Part shown: positions 51,203 to 61,607 of the stretch, one piece after another | How the letters are laid out: each line of letters opens with the position of its first letter | How positions within the stretch are numbered: the stretch's first letter is position 1 | NCBI RefSeq assembly: GCF_001591025.1 | Contig: NZ_BCTZ01000016.1 | Location: forward strand, 1 to 64,000 | Direction of reading: 5' to 3' | From: Sphingomonas soli NBRC 100801 | Lineage (GTDB): Bacteria > Pseudomonadota > Alphaproteobacteria > Sphingomonadales > Sphingomonadaceae | DNA: 64,000 bases | Position numbers and translations under genes: made by a program | The notes under the pieces: generated by a model | Database searches by the model: none | Seen by the model: only the letters and a program-made list of their open reading frames with translations | What the model was told of the DNA's origin: nothing

Positions 51203-53713
51203 CTAGTAGATTCCGCCCTCGCGTTGCAAGAAGTCGCTGTCGCTCTCCTGCTTCTTCGGCTCCGCCTTTTTCTCGACCGCCTTGGTTTCGGTGGTTTCTT
51301 CAGGGCGGCGGCGGTCGCGCTGGTCGCTTTCGGGCTTGAACGCTTCCCAGATCACCGCGGAAAGCGGATCATTACTCGGCCAGCCGCCGAATACGCGCTT
51401 GCCGCTTGCGCGATCGATCCGCGCCATGCGGATGCCCGGCGGCGCGGTGAAGGGCACGACGGGCATGCCTTCAAACGCGGGCTTGGCGAACTCCTTGAAG
51501 ATCGGCGCGGCGATCGATCCGCCCTGGGCATAGCCGCCCAGGTTCGACGGCGTATCGAAGCCGAGATACAGCCCGCCGATCATCTGCGGCGTGCCGCCGA
51601 CGAACCACACATCGGTTGGCCCGGTAGTGGTGCCGGTCTTGCCCATGATCGGGCGGCCCAGATCGCGCAGCGTGGTCGCGGTACCGCGCTGGATCACGCC
51701 CTCGGCGATATGGACCATCTGATAGGCGCTCATCGCGTCGATCACCTGGCGCGCGCGCGTGACCGGGCGCGGCATCGGCCCGCCCTTGTAATCCGGTGCG
51801 TTGCAGCCTTCGCAGGGCCGCCAGTTTTCGGGCCAGACGACTTCGCCGCGGCGGTTCTGGACGAAATCGATCAGCGTGGGATTGAGCGCGCGGCCATGGT
51901 TCACCAGGATCGAATAGGCATTGACCATGCGCATCACGGTCGTCTCGCCCGCGCCCAGCGCATAAGAGAGATAGGGCGGGAATTTCTGCTTCGATATGCC
52001 GATGCGCTGCATCAGGTCGACGACATGATCCATGCCGGTGGTGTTGGCGATCTGCACCGTCATCAGGTTGCGCGACTGCTCCAGCCCCCAGCGCATCGTG
52101 CGCGGGCCCGCGCCCGCCGATCCGCCGAAGTTGCGGAAGCACTTCTGGCCGAGATTCGCGCCCTGCCACACGCAGAAGGGGCCATCGACCACGATCGAGG
52201 CGGGCGTCATCCCCTGTTCGAGCGCGGCGGCATAGACGATCGGCTTGATCGTCGATCCGGGCTGGCGCTGTGCCTGGGTGGCGCGGTTGAACGATTGCAG
52301 GCGCTGATCGAACCCGCCCTGCATCGCCAGGATGCGGCCGGTGCGCGGATCCTCGACCACGAAGCCGCCAGAGATGCGGGGCACGCTGCGCAGCGACCAG
52401 TTGCCGCCGCCCGCAGGCGCGACGGCGACGATATCCCCCGCCTTGAACGCGTTGAACGCCTGGCCACCCTGGCCCCGGACGGGCATCGACGCGCCCGATT
52501 GCGGCAGCGAACCGGTGGTGCCGTCGTCAAAGCCGATCTGCCAGCTGTCGCCCGAGCGCGCGATCAGGATGCCGGCGCGCCAATCCTCATAATCCACGCC
52601 GATATTGGTGTTGAGCAAGCTCTGCTGCCAGCTCCGGCCGATCTCGGCATGGCCGAGCGGGCCGGACCAGCCGCGGCCGCGCTCATAGCGGAGCAGGCCG
52701 TCGCGCAGTGCCTTTTGCGCGTAAAGCTGGAGCTGCGGATCGAGCGAGGTGCGAACCCACAGGCCGCCCGAATAGACGCTGTACGGACCCGATTCGTTGG
52801 TCTCGCCAAACTTGTCGATAAGCTGGCGGCGGACTTCCTCGACGAAATAGCCGCCTACGCGCTCCTCCTTGGGCGTCTGGCGCGGGATCGTGCCCAGCGG
52901 CGCGGCGCGGGCGGCGTCGCGCTCGGCATTGGTGATGAAGCCGTTGCTGGCCATCTGGCCCAGCACCCAGTTTCGCCGCTCGATCGCGCGATCGGCCTTG
53001 CGATCCGGATCGTAATTGGCCGGCCCCTTGGGAAGGATCGCCAGATAGGCCATTTGCGGGAGGGTGAGATCCTTCAGCTCCCTGCCGAAATAGGCTTGGC
53101 TGGCGGCGGCGACGCCGCCCGCGTTGCGGCCCAGCTCGATCGAATTGAGGTAGAGCTCGAGGATCTGCTCCTTGGTGAGCGTGTCTTCGATGCGCCAGGC
53201 GAGCACGGCTTCCTTGGCCTTGCGCAGATAGCTCTGCTCATTGCCCACCACCAGATTCTTGGCGACCTGCTGCGTGATCGTCGAGGTGCCGCGCGGGGTC
53301 GAGCCGGTCAGCAGGCCCTGCGCCGCGGCGCGCACCAGGCCGGGGAAATCCACGCCGTGATGGCTGAAGAAGGTCTTGTCCTCGGCGGAGAGATACGCCT
53401 CGACAAGCTGCTTGGGATATTCGGCGAAGCTGAGCTGCACGCGGCGCTCGCGCGCATAGCTGTGGATCGGCTTGCCGTCATAAGCGCGCACGCTGGTCGG
53501 CAGCGGGGGCTCATAGCTGCGCAGCGTATCGACCGAAGGCAGATTGCGCGCGATCAGCAGCCAGATCAGGAAGAAGAAGATGCCGCTGAGCAGGGCCAGG
53601 ATCGCGAGGATGCGGAACCACCAGCGATCATGGACGCGCGCATACCATCCGCGAAGACCACCGATCTCGCGCTTGAGCCTCATCCTGACGCTGGAAATGG
53701 TACCTTCGGGCAT
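51203..53713 (-). CDS. Penicillin-binding protein 1A (bifunctional transglycosylase/transpeptidase)
   Basis: An 836-residue class A PBP that polymerises and cross-links peptidoglycan. A membrane helix lies at about residues 33-55. Glycosyltransferase motif E111-D-K-T-F-F-S-H-H-G is followed by the [12 protein letters not shown] box. The transpeptidase has S487-T-I-K490, S547-R-N and K692-T-G-T. An OB-like region separates the two. A C-terminal Lys/Glu-rich tail (about 35 residues) is unstructured. The start giving MPEGTIS is used; an ATG at residue 11 is possible. It lies downstream of amiC on the same strand. Confidence 0.95.
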   Translation of the reverse strand: MPEGTISSVRMRLKREIGGLRGWYARVHDRWWFRILAILALLSGIFFFLIWLLIARNLPSVDTLRSYEPPLPTSVRAYDGKPIHSYARERRVQLSFAEYPKQLVEAYLSAEDKTFFSHHGVDFPGLVRAAAQGLLTGSTPRGTSTITQQVAKNLVVGNEQSYLRKAKEAVLAWRIEDTLTKEQILELYLNSIELGRNAGGVAAASQAYFGRELKDLTLPQMAYLAILPKGPANYDPDRKADRAIERRNWVLGQMASNGFITNAERDAARAAPLGTIPRQTPKEERVGGYFVEEVRRQLIDKFGETNESGPYSVYSGGLWVRTSLDPQLQLYAQKALRDGLLRYERGRGWSGPLGHAEIGRSWQQSLLNTNIGVDYEDWRAGILIARSGDSWQIGFDDGTTGSLPQSGASMPVRGQGGQAFNAFKAGDIVAVAPAGGGNWSLRSVPRISGGFVVEDPRTGRILAMQGGFDQRLQSFNRATQAQRQPGSTIKPIVYAAALEQGMTPASIVVDGPFCVWQGANLGQKCFRNFGGSAGAGPRTMRWGLEQSRNLMTVQIANTTGMDHVVDLMQRIGISKQKFPPYLSYALGAGETTVMRMVNAYSILVNHGRALNPTLIDFVQNRRGEVVWPENWRPCEGCNAPDYKGGPMPRPVTRARQVIDAMSAYQMVHIAEGVIQRGTATTLRDLGRPIMGKTGTTTGPTDVWFVGGTPQMIGGLYLGFDTPSNLGGYAQGGSIAAPIFKEFAKPAFEGMPVVPFTAPPGIRMARIDRASGKRVFGGWPSNDPLSAVIWEAFKPESDQRDRRRPEETTETKAVEKKAEPKKQESDSDFLQREGGIY

Positions 53714-53798
53714 GCGGAGGCGGGTTTAGCAAGATTCGGCCCGGAGGGAAGCGGCAGCTTTTGTTTTGCCTCGGGCGCGGACGCCCGGGGCAGACAGG

Positions 53799-55046
53799 CT
53801 AGCGGGCGGCCACGCGGGTGGCGAAATGGATTTCCACCGCCTTGCGCACGGTCTGGCCGATCCGCTTCTGCCCGTCATTCGAGGCGAGGAAGGCGGCGTC
53901 ATTGGCGTTCGAGATATAGCCGGTCTCGAACAGCACCGAAGGCATGTCGGGCGCCTTGAGCACGATCAGCGAGGCCATGCGGTGCCAATTGGCCTTGATC
54001 GGGATCAGCGGCTGCGCCTCGCGGCCGAGCAGGCGGGCAAAGCTTGCCGAGGCGTTCATCGTCTCGCGCTGGGTAAGGTCGATCAGGATCGACGAGATGT
54101 CCGGGTTGGTCGCGCCGAGATCGACGCCGGCGATGATGTCGGCCTTGTTCTCGCGCGCCGCCAGCCGCGCCGCTTCCTTGTCGGAGGCGACTTCGGAGAG
54201 GGTGTACACCGTGGCGCCCGTCGCTTCCGGGTTGCCGGCGCTGTCGCAATGGACCGAGATGAACAGGTCGGCCTTTAGCTTGCGGGCAAGGCCGTAGCGC
54301 TCCTGGAGCACCAGGAAGCGATCATCCTCGCGGGTCAGCGCGACGCGGACTCGGCCAGATGCAAGCAGCGCGTCGCGAATCGCCAGCGCGTTCTTGAGCG
54401 TCAGATCCTTTTCGCGGTGGCCGCCGGGACCGATCGCGCCCGGATCGTGCCCGCCATGGCCCGCATCGATCACCACCAACGGACGGCTGGGATCGCCATA
54501 GACCTTGGGGAGTGCGGCGGCAGGCGCGCGCTTCGGCAGCGTGATCGATTCGCTATAGGGGTGGCGGCTTGCGGGCTGGAGATAGGTGAAGGGCGGCAGG
54601 AAGCTCAGCCGCCGCTCAGCCGCGGCGCGCGCGAAGCTGGCGTCGTCGACGGTGCGGAGCTGGAGCGTGAGCGTGCGCCCATCCTTGCCGAACGTGCCTT
54701 CGGTGACGATTGCGGGGCGGGCGAGATCGAAGACGACGCGTGCGCCCTCGGCACCCTGCGAGCCCTGGCGAATCTGCGCGACGACGCCGCCGGCTTGCGC
54801 ATAGCTGCCCGGTGTCGCGCCCTTGATATCGAGCGCGATGCGCTGCGGCCCGGCGAGCATGAAGGCGCTCGCCTGTGCGACCGGGGCATCGAACTTCACG
54901 ACAACGCGGTCGCCCTGCACGCGCACTTCCTGCACGACGCCCGCCCAACTAGGCGCGCCGGTCAGCCAACCGGCGAGGAGAGCGAGCAGGAAGAACACGT
55001 TGCGGATATGCCGCGATGACTGGCGGGGGGTCCAGTTCAAAAGCAT
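53799..55046 (-). CDS. amiC: N-acetylmuramoyl-L-alanine amidase, AmiC type
   Basis: A 415-residue periplasmic cell-wall amidase. After a signal (FLLALLAGWLTGAPSWA), an AMIN domain (about residues 38-125) targets the septum or envelope. An Amidase_3 domain follows with VVIDAGHGGHDPGA (Zn His), the Glu in GGHREKDLTL, and DLFISVHCDS. It splits stem peptides from glycan strands during daughter-cell separation. Followed by the PBP1A gene on the same strand after about 85 bases. Confidence 0.94.
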   Translation of the reverse strand: MLLNWTPRQSSRHIRNVFFLLALLAGWLTGAPSWAGVVQEVRVQGDRVVVKFDAPVAQASAFMLAGPQRIALDIKGATPGSYAQAGGVVAQIRQGSQGAEGARVVFDLARPAIVTEGTFGKDGRTLTLQLRTVDDASFARAAAERRLSFLPPFTYLQPASRHPYSESITLPKRAPAAALPKVYGDPSRPLVVIDAGHGGHDPGAIGPGGHREKDLTLKNALAIRDALLASGRVRVALTREDDRFLVLQERYGLARKLKADLFISVHCDSAGNPEATGATVYTLSEVASDKEAARLAARENKADIIAGVDLGATNPDISSILIDLTQRETMNASASFARLLGREAQPLIPIKANWHRMASLIVLKAPDMPSVLFETGYISNANDAAFLASNDGQKRIGQTVRKAVEIHFATRVAAR

Positions 55047-55661
55047 TGATTTGGTACTCGGCTAAAACTCGCCCTGACCATCCGGCCCTAACCGAGCGCA
55101 TCTTCCGTCGCGGTGAAGCGATTGGGTTAAGATGCGATTCGGCATATTTTTGCCGGAAGCCCTGCAATTCCCTGCCGTTATTGGCCTGTGGAAAATGGTG
55201 CATGACCCGTAAATTTGGGCTGGAGAGACCCCCCGGGATTTACGCTGAGCGGGATATTCCGGACCGGTACCATTACGGATACGGGGAATTGCGGAGGGGG
55301 CCGCGCGGGCCACGGCGGCATCATCGGCACTGGCGGTTGCCGCGTAGTGCGCAGGGTGCTAGGCACCTGATTGGTCCGGTCTTTATGCCGGGCGTGTCAC
55401 GCGGCCACATCGCCGCGACTGTTCAGGTTGAAGCTTGCATGAGGCAATTTCCCCACCGATTGACCGCCGAGGCCGGGCTGGCCTTGCGCGCGATGGTGGC
55501 GGAGCAATCGAACCGCTGGTTCGTGCGTGCCCCTGCGGCAGCAGCATTTTTTCAAACCTGCGGAGCTGCAGCCGGAGCGTCCGGCCGCGATCGCATCCTT
55601 TATCGCGCGCACGCGCCCCTCGCCCCAGGGCTTCCAGGCCGGCGCGCCCGGAGAATATTCA
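55047..55661 (+). promoter_or_regulatory. Long gene-free region with promoters and the rne leader
   Basis: 615 bases separate divergent amiC and rne starts. It contains inverted repeats and GC-rich stretches but no convincing gene. A plus-strand frame runs through it for 200 codons into rne, but it has no ribosome site or recognisable motif. A GGAG lies nine bases before the rne ATG. Long 5' UTRs on rne mediate autoregulation in other bacteria; whether that holds here is open. Confidence 0.45.
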
Positions 55662-58328
55662 ATGACCATGCGTATGCTGATCGACGCACGCCACCGGGAA
55701 GAAACCCGTGTGGCTGTCGTCAAAGGGAACCGGATCGAGGAGTTTGACTTCGAATCGGCCGAGCGCAAGCAGCTCAAGGGCAATATCTATCTAGCCAAGG
55801 TTACCCGCGTCGAGCCGTCGCTCCAGGCAGCGTTCATCGATTATGGCGGCAATCGCCACGGCTTCCTGGCCTTTAGCGAAATCCATCCCGATTATTACCA
55901 GATCCCCAAGGAGGATCGCGAGGCGCTGCTCCGCGAGGAGGCCGAGCACGCCGCCGAGGAAGCCGCGCTGCGCGCCGCGGAGGATGGCGACGACGAGGAT
56001 CATCTCGACGAGGATGACGGCGTAGAGGTGCTCGAGCGCCCGATCGACGAAGACGAAGGCGATCTGGATTCGGACGAGGCCGAAGCGAGCGACGAGGACG
56101 GCGCGGGCGACGCATCCGAAGGCGAGGGGCCGCGCGGGCGCGGCCGGGGCCGCAAGGGCCGTGGCCGCCGCGACAATGAGAGCGCCGCCGACGAACTGCG
56201 CAACAAGCGCATGAATCTGCGCCGCCGCTACAAGATCCAGGACGTGATCCGCCGCCGCCAGGTGCTGCTGGTCCAGGTCGTCAAGGAAGAGCGCGGCAAC
56301 AAGGGCGCGGCGCTGACCACCTATCTCAGCCTCGCCGGCCGCTACTGCGTGCTCATGCCCAACACCGCGCATGGCGGCGGGATCAGCCGCAAGATCAGCT
56401 CGGCGGCGGACCGCAAGCGCCTGAAGGGCATCATGTCGGATCTCAAGCTGCCGCCGACGATGGGCTGCATCGTCCGCACCGCGGGGCTTCAGCGCACCAA
56501 GACCGAGATCAAGCGCGACTTCGACTATCTCGCCCGGCTGTGGGACGGGATTCGCGAGACCACGCTCAAATCCTCCGCGCCTGCGCTGGTTTATGGCGAC
56601 AGCGACCTGATGAAGCGCGCGATCCGCGACATCTATAACCGCGACATCGACGAGGTGATCGTCGAGGGCGAGGAAGGCTATCGCCAGGCCAAGGACTTCA
56701 TGAAGCTCCTGATGCCGAGCCACGCCAAGAAGGTGAAGCAATATGCCGATGCGGTGCCGCTGTTCCAGCGTGCCGGCGTCGAAGAGCAGCTCTCGGCGAT
56801 GTACAATCCGGTCGTCCAGCTGAAATCGGGCGGCTATCTGGTCATCAACCCGACCGAGGCTTTGGTTTCGATCGACATCAACTCGGGCCGTTCGACGCGC
56901 GAGCATTCGATCGAGCAGACCGCGACCGCGACCAATCTGGAAGCCGCGCACGAAATCGCCCGCCAGCTCCGCCTGCGCGACATGGCGGGCCTCGTCGTGA
57001 TCGACTTTATCGACATGGATCACTCGTCCAACGTCCGTAAGGTCGAGAAGGCGATGAAGGAGGCGCTGAAGAACGATCGCGCCCGCATCCAGGTGGGCCG
57101 CATCTCTGCCTTCGGCCTGATGGAAATGAGCCGCCAGCGCCTGCGCACCGGCGTGCTCGAAGCCAGCACCCGCCAGTGCCCGCATTGCGAAGGCACCGGG
57201 CTGGTCCGCACCGCATCTTCGGCCGGTCTTTCGGCGCTGCGCATGATCGAGGACGAGGCTGCGCGCGGCCGCGGCTCGCACATCACGCTGCGCGCGAGCC
57301 AGGAAGCCGCTTTCTACGTGCTCAACCGCAAGCGCGCCGACATCGCCGAGATCGAGGACCGCTATGGCGTGATGGTCGAGATCGCCGCCGATGGCGAGCT
57401 TGAGGGCGCACGCATGACCGTAGAATCGGCTGGCCCGCCGCCTGCGCATGCGCCGCGCTTCGAGAAGTTGATCGAGGAGCCGGAGGACGACTACGTCGAG
57501 GAGATCGACGAAGAGGAAGAGGAAGCCGAAGAGGAAGCGCCGCGTTCGCGCGGTGGCCGCGAGCACCGCGAAGCACGCGACGATGAGGGCGAGGGCCGCA
57601 GCAAGCGCCGCCGCCGCCGTCGTGGCCGTGGCCGTGGCCGTGAGGAAGGCGGCTCCGAATCGGGCGCGCCGCGCATCGAGGGCGAAGCTGAAGGTGACGA
57701 GTCCGCCGGCGAAGCGCGCGAGCAGGAAGCCGAAGCGCCGCGCGAGGGCGAGACTGCGGAGGGTGCCCGCAAGCGCCGCCGCCGTGGCCGTCGCGGTGGC
57801 CGCCGTGGTGACCGTGCCGAGGGCGGCGCAGAGGTTTCGGAGGGCGCAGAAGAAGCGCCCGCCGCCGAAGCCGCCGAGCCCGAAGCCGAACCCGAACCCG
57901 CAGTCGAGCCCGTTGCCGAGCCGGTTGCCGAGAAGCCCAAGCGCACGCGCCGCAAAAAGGCCGATCCGGTTGCCGAGGCCGTCGAGGCCCCTGCTGCGGT
58001 CGAAGCCGAAGCCGCGCCGGTTGCCGAACCGGCAGCCGAGCCTGTCGCCGAGAAGCCCAAGCGCACGCGCCGCAAAAAGGCCGACGCACCCGTAGCAGAG
58101 GCTACCGCAGCCGATGCTCCGACCGCCGAGGCCGCGCCCGAGCCTGTGGCCGAGAAGCCCAAGCGGACGCGCCGCAAGGCCGCTCCCGCCGCCGAGCCGG
58201 TCGTGGAAGCACAGGCCGAGCCGGCCGCACCGGTCGCCGAAGTGGCGGAAGCGGCGCCGGCCGAAAGCGTGACCACCGAAGAAGCGCCGCGCCGTGGCGG
58301 ATGGTGGAACCGCACCTTCGGCGGCTGA
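55662..58328 (+). CDS. rne: Ribonuclease E
   Basis: An 888-residue endoribonuclease and degradosome scaffold. The S1 domain (GNIYLAKVTRVEPSLQAAFI) is split by an acidic then Gly/Arg-rich insert at about residues 89-175, a known alphaproteobacterial feature. The DNase I-like core has VSIDINSGRST and LVVIDFIDMD, and the zinc link is CPHCEGTG. The C-terminal third is disordered: Arg-rich patches (SKRRRRRRGRGRGR) and three repeats of VAEKPKRTRRK. It ends in RRGGWWNRTFGG, likely a partner-binding tail. Role: mRNA decay and rRNA processing. Confidence 0.96.
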   Translation: MTMRMLIDARHREETRVAVVKGNRIEEFDFESAERKQLKGNIYLAKVTRVEPSLQAAFIDYGGNRHGFLAFSEIHPDYYQIPKEDREALLREEAEHAAEEAALRAAEDGDDEDHLDEDDGVEVLERPIDEDEGDLDSDEAEASDEDGAGDASEGEGPRGRGRGRKGRGRRDNESAADELRNKRMNLRRRYKIQDVIRRRQVLLVQVVKEERGNKGAALTTYLSLAGRYCVLMPNTAHGGGISRKISSAADRKRLKGIMSDLKLPPTMGCIVRTAGLQRTKTEIKRDFDYLARLWDGIRETTLKSSAPALVYGDSDLMKRAIRDIYNRDIDEVIVEGEEGYRQAKDFMKLLMPSHAKKVKQYADAVPLFQRAGVEEQLSAMYNPVVQLKSGGYLVINPTEALVSIDINSGRSTREHSIEQTATATNLEAAHEIARQLRLRDMAGLVVIDFIDMDHSSNVRKVEKAMKEALKNDRARIQVGRISAFGLMEMSRQRLRTGVLEASTRQCPHCEGTGLVRTASSAGLSALRMIEDEAARGRGSHITLRASQEAAFYVLNRKRADIAEIEDRYGVMVEIAADGELEGARMTVESAGPPPAHAPRFEKLIEEPEDDYVEEIDEEEEEAEEEAPRSRGGREHREARDDEGEGRSKRRRRRRGRGRGREEGGSESGAPRIEGEAEGDESAGEAREQEAEAPREGETAEGARKRRRRGRRGGRRGDRAEGGAEVSEGAEEAPAAEAAEPEAEPEPAVEPVAEPVAEKPKRTRRKKADPVAEAVEAPAAVEAEAAPVAEPAAEPVAEKPKRTRRKKADAPVAEATAADAPTAEAAPEPVAEKPKRTRRKAAPAAEPVVEAQAEPAAPVAEVAEAAPAESVTTEEAPRRGGWWNRTFGG

Positions 58329-58335
58329 TCCTGAA

Positions 58336-58363
58336 CGGGCCCGCGGTTCATTCCGCGGGCCCG
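58336..58363 (+). terminator. Hairpin after rne
   Basis: CGGGCCCGCGG / CCGCGGGCCCG, 11 bp, with a TTCATT loop. The tail (CTTCACC) has no T-run, so it may stabilise the rne 3' end rather than terminate fully. Confidence 0.5.
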
Positions 58364-58422
58364 CTTCACCCGGCGTTCATGGCCGGACGGCGAGAGCGTT
58401 GCCGCGGAGGGAGTTTCAAACG

Positions 58423-59799
58423 ATGATGCCGCGTATGAAGCGCTTCGCCTGCCTGCTGGCCCTGCTCTGCCTGTCCTGCTTCGCCGCCACGCCGGTGCTG
58501 GCGCAGGGCCTGTTGCGCGATGCGGAGACCGAGGCGCTGCTCACCGATATGGCGCGGCCGCTGTTCGACGCGGCCGGCCTTTCCCCCGGCAGCACGCGGA
58601 TCGTGCTGATCGGCGACAAATCGATCAACGCCTTCGTCGCGGGCGGGCAGATCGTCTATGTCCATTCGGGCCTGCTCGATGCTGCCGATACCGCCAACGA
58701 AGTGCAGGGCGTGATCGCGCACGAAATCGGCCACATCACTGGCGGCCACGCGGTTTTCCAGAATGACGGCGGCTATGGCAGCATCTCGATCCTCAGCCTG
58801 TTGCTGGGCGCAGCCGCGATGGCGGCGGGCTCGCCCGAGGCGGGCACCGGCATCCTGATGATGGGCCAGCGCGCCGCCATCGGCAAATATCTCGCGTTCA
58901 GCCGGGTTCAGGAAAGCTCGGCGGATTCGGCCGGCGCGCGCTACCTGATCACCGCCGGGATCAGCGGCAAGGGCATGCTGAGCTTCTTCAACAAGCTCAC
59001 CGCGCAGATGCACCGCTATGGCTATTACACGACCAATCCCGAAGTCGATCCGTTCAGCCAGACGCACCCCATGTCCAATGATCGCGTCGAGAATCTGAAG
59101 GCCGATCTTCAGAATGCGCCGACCTGGTCGAAGCCGCTCGACGCCAGCATCGAAGCGCGCTTCAAGCGGGTGCAGGCGAAGCTGCGCGGCTATATGAACG
59201 ATCCTGAATCGACGCTGCGCCGCTATCCGAAAAGCGACCAGTCCGTCGCGGCGCATTATGCGCGTGCCTATGCCTATCATAAGTCCGGCTATCCCGAGCA
59301 GGCCGCCGCAGAGGCTGCTGCGCTGGTGAAGATCGCGCCCAGGGACCCCTATTTCCTGGAGCTGGAGGGGCAGATCCTGCTCGAATCGGGCAAGCCGCGC
59401 GAGGCGCTGGTGCCGCTGCGCGAAGCCACTGCGCTTTCGAACAACCAGCCGCTGATCGCGGCGCTCTTCGGCCACGCGCTGATCGCAACCGAAGACAAGG
59501 CCAATCTGGCGGAGGCCGAGACGGTGCTTCGCCAGGCAGTGGTGCGCGACAAGGAGAATCCGTTCGCCTGGTTCAACCTGGGCACGGTCTATGAGCGCAA
59601 GGGCGACGAGCCGCGCACCGCGCTTGCCACAGCCGAGCGCGCGCATCTGATGGGGGATGCGGGCGTGGCATTCATGAGCGCCCGGGCGGCGATGTCCGGG
59701 CTCCCCGCGGGTTCGTCCGACTGGATCCGCGCACAGGACATCATGATGGTGTCGCAAACCAAGCTCGAAGAGCAGAAGAAAAAGAAGCGTAACGGATGA
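58423..59799 (+). CDS. M48-family metalloprotease with TPRs (BepA-like)
   Basis: A 458-residue exported protease. A signal peptide (LLALLCLSCFAATPVLAQ) precedes the zinc motif H100-E-I-G-H104 and a Glu in SRVQESSADSAGARYL. The C-terminal half has TPR-like helices (VAAHYARAYAYHKSGYPEQ; ENPFAWFNLGTVYERKGD). The layout is that of BepA/YfgC, which assists or degrades outer-membrane proteins such as LptD. The start codon is preceded by GGGAG. It overlaps the DsbA-like gene downstream as ATGA. Confidence 0.9.
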   Translation: MMPRMKRFACLLALLCLSCFAATPVLAQGLLRDAETEALLTDMARPLFDAAGLSPGSTRIVLIGDKSINAFVAGGQIVYVHSGLLDAADTANEVQGVIAHEIGHITGGHAVFQNDGGYGSISILSLLLGAAAMAAGSPEAGTGILMMGQRAAIGKYLAFSRVQESSADSAGARYLITAGISGKGMLSFFNKLTAQMHRYGYYTTNPEVDPFSQTHPMSNDRVENLKADLQNAPTWSKPLDASIEARFKRVQAKLRGYMNDPESTLRRYPKSDQSVAAHYARAYAYHKSGYPEQAAAEAAALVKIAPRDPYFLELEGQILLESGKPREALVPLREATALSNNQPLIAALFGHALIATEDKANLAEAETVLRQAVVRDKENPFAWFNLGTVYERKGDEPRTALATAERAHLMGDAGVAFMSARAAMSGLPAGSSDWIRAQDIMMVSQTKLEEQKKKKRNG

Positions 59800-60545
59800 A
59801 CGAACAGTCGCTCCTGCAGCGGGGGATATGGCTCCTGCTCGCCCAGATTCCGCTGGTAGTGCTGCTTGCTTTCCTGCTGATGCCCGGCTCGCCATTGCCC
59901 GGCCATCTCGTGCGCAACTATCTCCTCGATCATCCGCAGATCCTGGCGGATGTCAGCGACAAGCTGCGCGAGGCTAATCTGGCCGAGGCGCAGAAGGCGC
60001 AGGAAGAGGCGCAAAAGGCGCTGCCGGCCAGCCTTGATGCGGTTCGCAAGCCCTATGGCTCGGCACAGGCTGGCAACCTGAATGGCGACGTCACCGTGGT
60101 GGCCTTCATGGATTATGCCTGTGGCTATTGCCGCGCCAGCCTGCCGGGCATCGAGGAGCTGATCGCGAAGGATCCCAATGTCCGCATCGTCTATCGCGAA
60201 CTTCCGGTGCTTGGGCCGGGGAGCGTGGTTGCCGCGCGCTGGGCATTGGCCGCCGCCGAGCAGGGCAAGTATCTCGCCTTCCACAACGCACTTTATGCCG
60301 AAGGCCCGCCCAACGCGGAATCGATCACCGCTGCCGCTGCAAAGGCCGGGCTCGACAAGGGGGTGGCCGACAAAGCAGTGGGATCAAGGGCTGTGAATGA
60401 CGAGATCGACGCCAATCACGCTTTGGCCCAGAAGCTGGCGATGACGGGCACGCCGGCCTGGGTAATTGGTGCAAAGCTCTATAGTGGCGCGCTGGACTAT
60501 GAGGGGCTCGCCGAAGCCGTGGCGGAGGCGCGCAAGGCGCGCTGA
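59796..60545 (+). CDS. DsbA-like thiol-disulfide oxidoreductase (CGYC)
   Basis: A 249-residue membrane-anchored or exported thioredoxin-fold protein. The first helix (IWLLLAQIPLVVLLAFLLMPG) is a signal anchor. A Lys/Glu-rich coiled stretch follows, then C109-G-Y-C112 and a cis-Pro loop MTGTPAWVIG. Com1/DsbA-type oxidases form disulfides in outer-membrane proteins. Its ATG overlaps the M48 protease stop, so the two act together or are expressed at fixed ratio. Confidence 0.9.
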   Translation: MNEQSLLQRGIWLLLAQIPLVVLLAFLLMPGSPLPGHLVRNYLLDHPQILADVSDKLREANLAEAQKAQEEAQKALPASLDAVRKPYGSAQAGNLNGDVTVVAFMDYACGYCRASLPGIEELIAKDPNVRIVYRELPVLGPGSVVAARWALAAAEQGKYLAFHNALYAEGPPNAESITAAAAKAGLDKGVADKAVGSRAVNDEIDANHALAQKLAMTGTPAWVIGAKLYSGALDYEGLAEAVAEARKAR

Positions 60546-60656
60546 GGTTCGGGACTGCGCCATCCGAGAGCGCAGCGCTTCTTTGCGGCTGGCAACTTGC
60601 CGGTCGCAGCGTGCGCCCCTACGTAACGGGGCCGTTCCTTTCCTCAGGAATCCCCG

Positions 60657-61607
60657 ATGCCATCCATCCTGTCGATCTCGCAGGTCAGCAAGACCTATGC
60701 CTCGGGTCACAAGGCACTCGACCATGTTGACCTTGAAATAGAGCGGGGCGAGATCTTCGCGCTGCTTGGCCCCAACGGCGCGGGCAAGACGACGCTGATC
60801 TCGATCATTTGCGGCATCGTCACGCCCAGCACGGGCACGATCCTGGTCGACGGGCATGATGCGATCCGCCAGCCGCGCGAGGCGCGCTCCCGGATCGGGC
60901 TGGTGCCGCAGGAAATCGCGGTGGACATGTTCTCGACCGTGGGCTCGACGCTGCGCTTCTCGCGCGGCCTGTTCGGCAAGGCGCCGAACCAGCCCTATCT
61001 GGACGAAGTGCTGAAAGACCTGTCGCTATGGGACAAGCGCGACAGCAAGATCATGGAATTGTCGGGCGGGATGAAGCGCCGCGTGATGATCGCCAAGGCG
61101 CTGAGCCATGAGCCCGACATCCTGTTCCTCGACGAGCCCACGGCAGGGGTCGATGTATCGCTTCGGCGCGACATGTGGAAGATGATCGGCCGCCTGCGCG
61201 AGCGCGGCACCACGATCATCCTGACCACCCATTATATCGAGGAGGCCGAGGAGATGGCCGATCGGGTGGGCGTCATCAACAAGGGGCAATTGCTGCTCGT
61301 CGAGGGCAAGACCGAGCTGATGAAGAAGCTGGGCAAGCGCGAGATGGATATCTCGCTGGTCGAGCCGATGGCGACTGTCCCCGCCGAACTCGGCGAATGG
61401 CATCTGACGCTGGAGGATGATGGGCACAGGCTGCGCTATGTGTTCGATGCGCAGGCCGAGCGCACCGGCATCCCCTCGCTGCTGCGCAAGCTTTCCGATC
61501 TGGGCATCGGCTTCAAGGATCTCGACACCAGCAAATCGAGCCTGGAGGATATCTTCGTCGATCTGGTCGAGCACCGCGAAGCATCGAACGAAGGAGCTGC
61601 GGCATGA
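60657..61607 (+). CDS. ABC-2-type transporter ATP-binding protein
   Basis: A 316-residue ATPase of the DrrA/CcmA-like branch. Walker [14 protein letters not shown]-loop [11 protein letters not shown], signature [13 protein letters not shown], Walker [13 protein letters not shown] and H-loop [14 protein letters not shown] are all present. The C-terminal about 90 residues form a DUF4162-like tail. AGGAATCCCCG precedes the ATG. Pairs with the permease next to it, sharing an ATGA overlap. The 111-base gap before it has no gene. Confidence 0.93.
   Translation: MPSILSISQVSKTYASGHKALDHVDLEIERGEIFALLGPNGAGKTTLISIICGIVTPSTGTILVDGHDAIRQPREARSRIGLVPQEIAVDMFSTVGSTLRFSRGLFGKAPNQPYLDEVLKDLSLWDKRDSKIMELSGGMKRRVMIAKALSHEPDILFLDEPTAGVDVSLRRDMWKMIGRLRERGTTIILTTHYIEEAEEMADRVGVINKGQLLLVEGKTELMKKLGKREMDISLVEPMATVPAELGEWHLTLEDDGHRLRYVFDAQAERTGIPSLLRKLSDLGIGFKDLDTSKSSLEDIFVDLVEHREASNEGAAA

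Noticed and set aside
53770..53800. Hairpin CCTCGGGCG / CGCCCGGGG between amiC and the PBP1A gene as a terminator
   Set aside because: The T-rich stretch lies on the wrong side for the plus strand and A-rich on the minus, so it is not a terminator. The stem also has a mismatch.
55016..55747. A plus-strand frame running from the amiC end into rne as a gene
   Set aside because: It overlaps the rne start, has no ribosome site or known motif and is rich in Arg/Pro, as expected by chance in GC-rich DNA.
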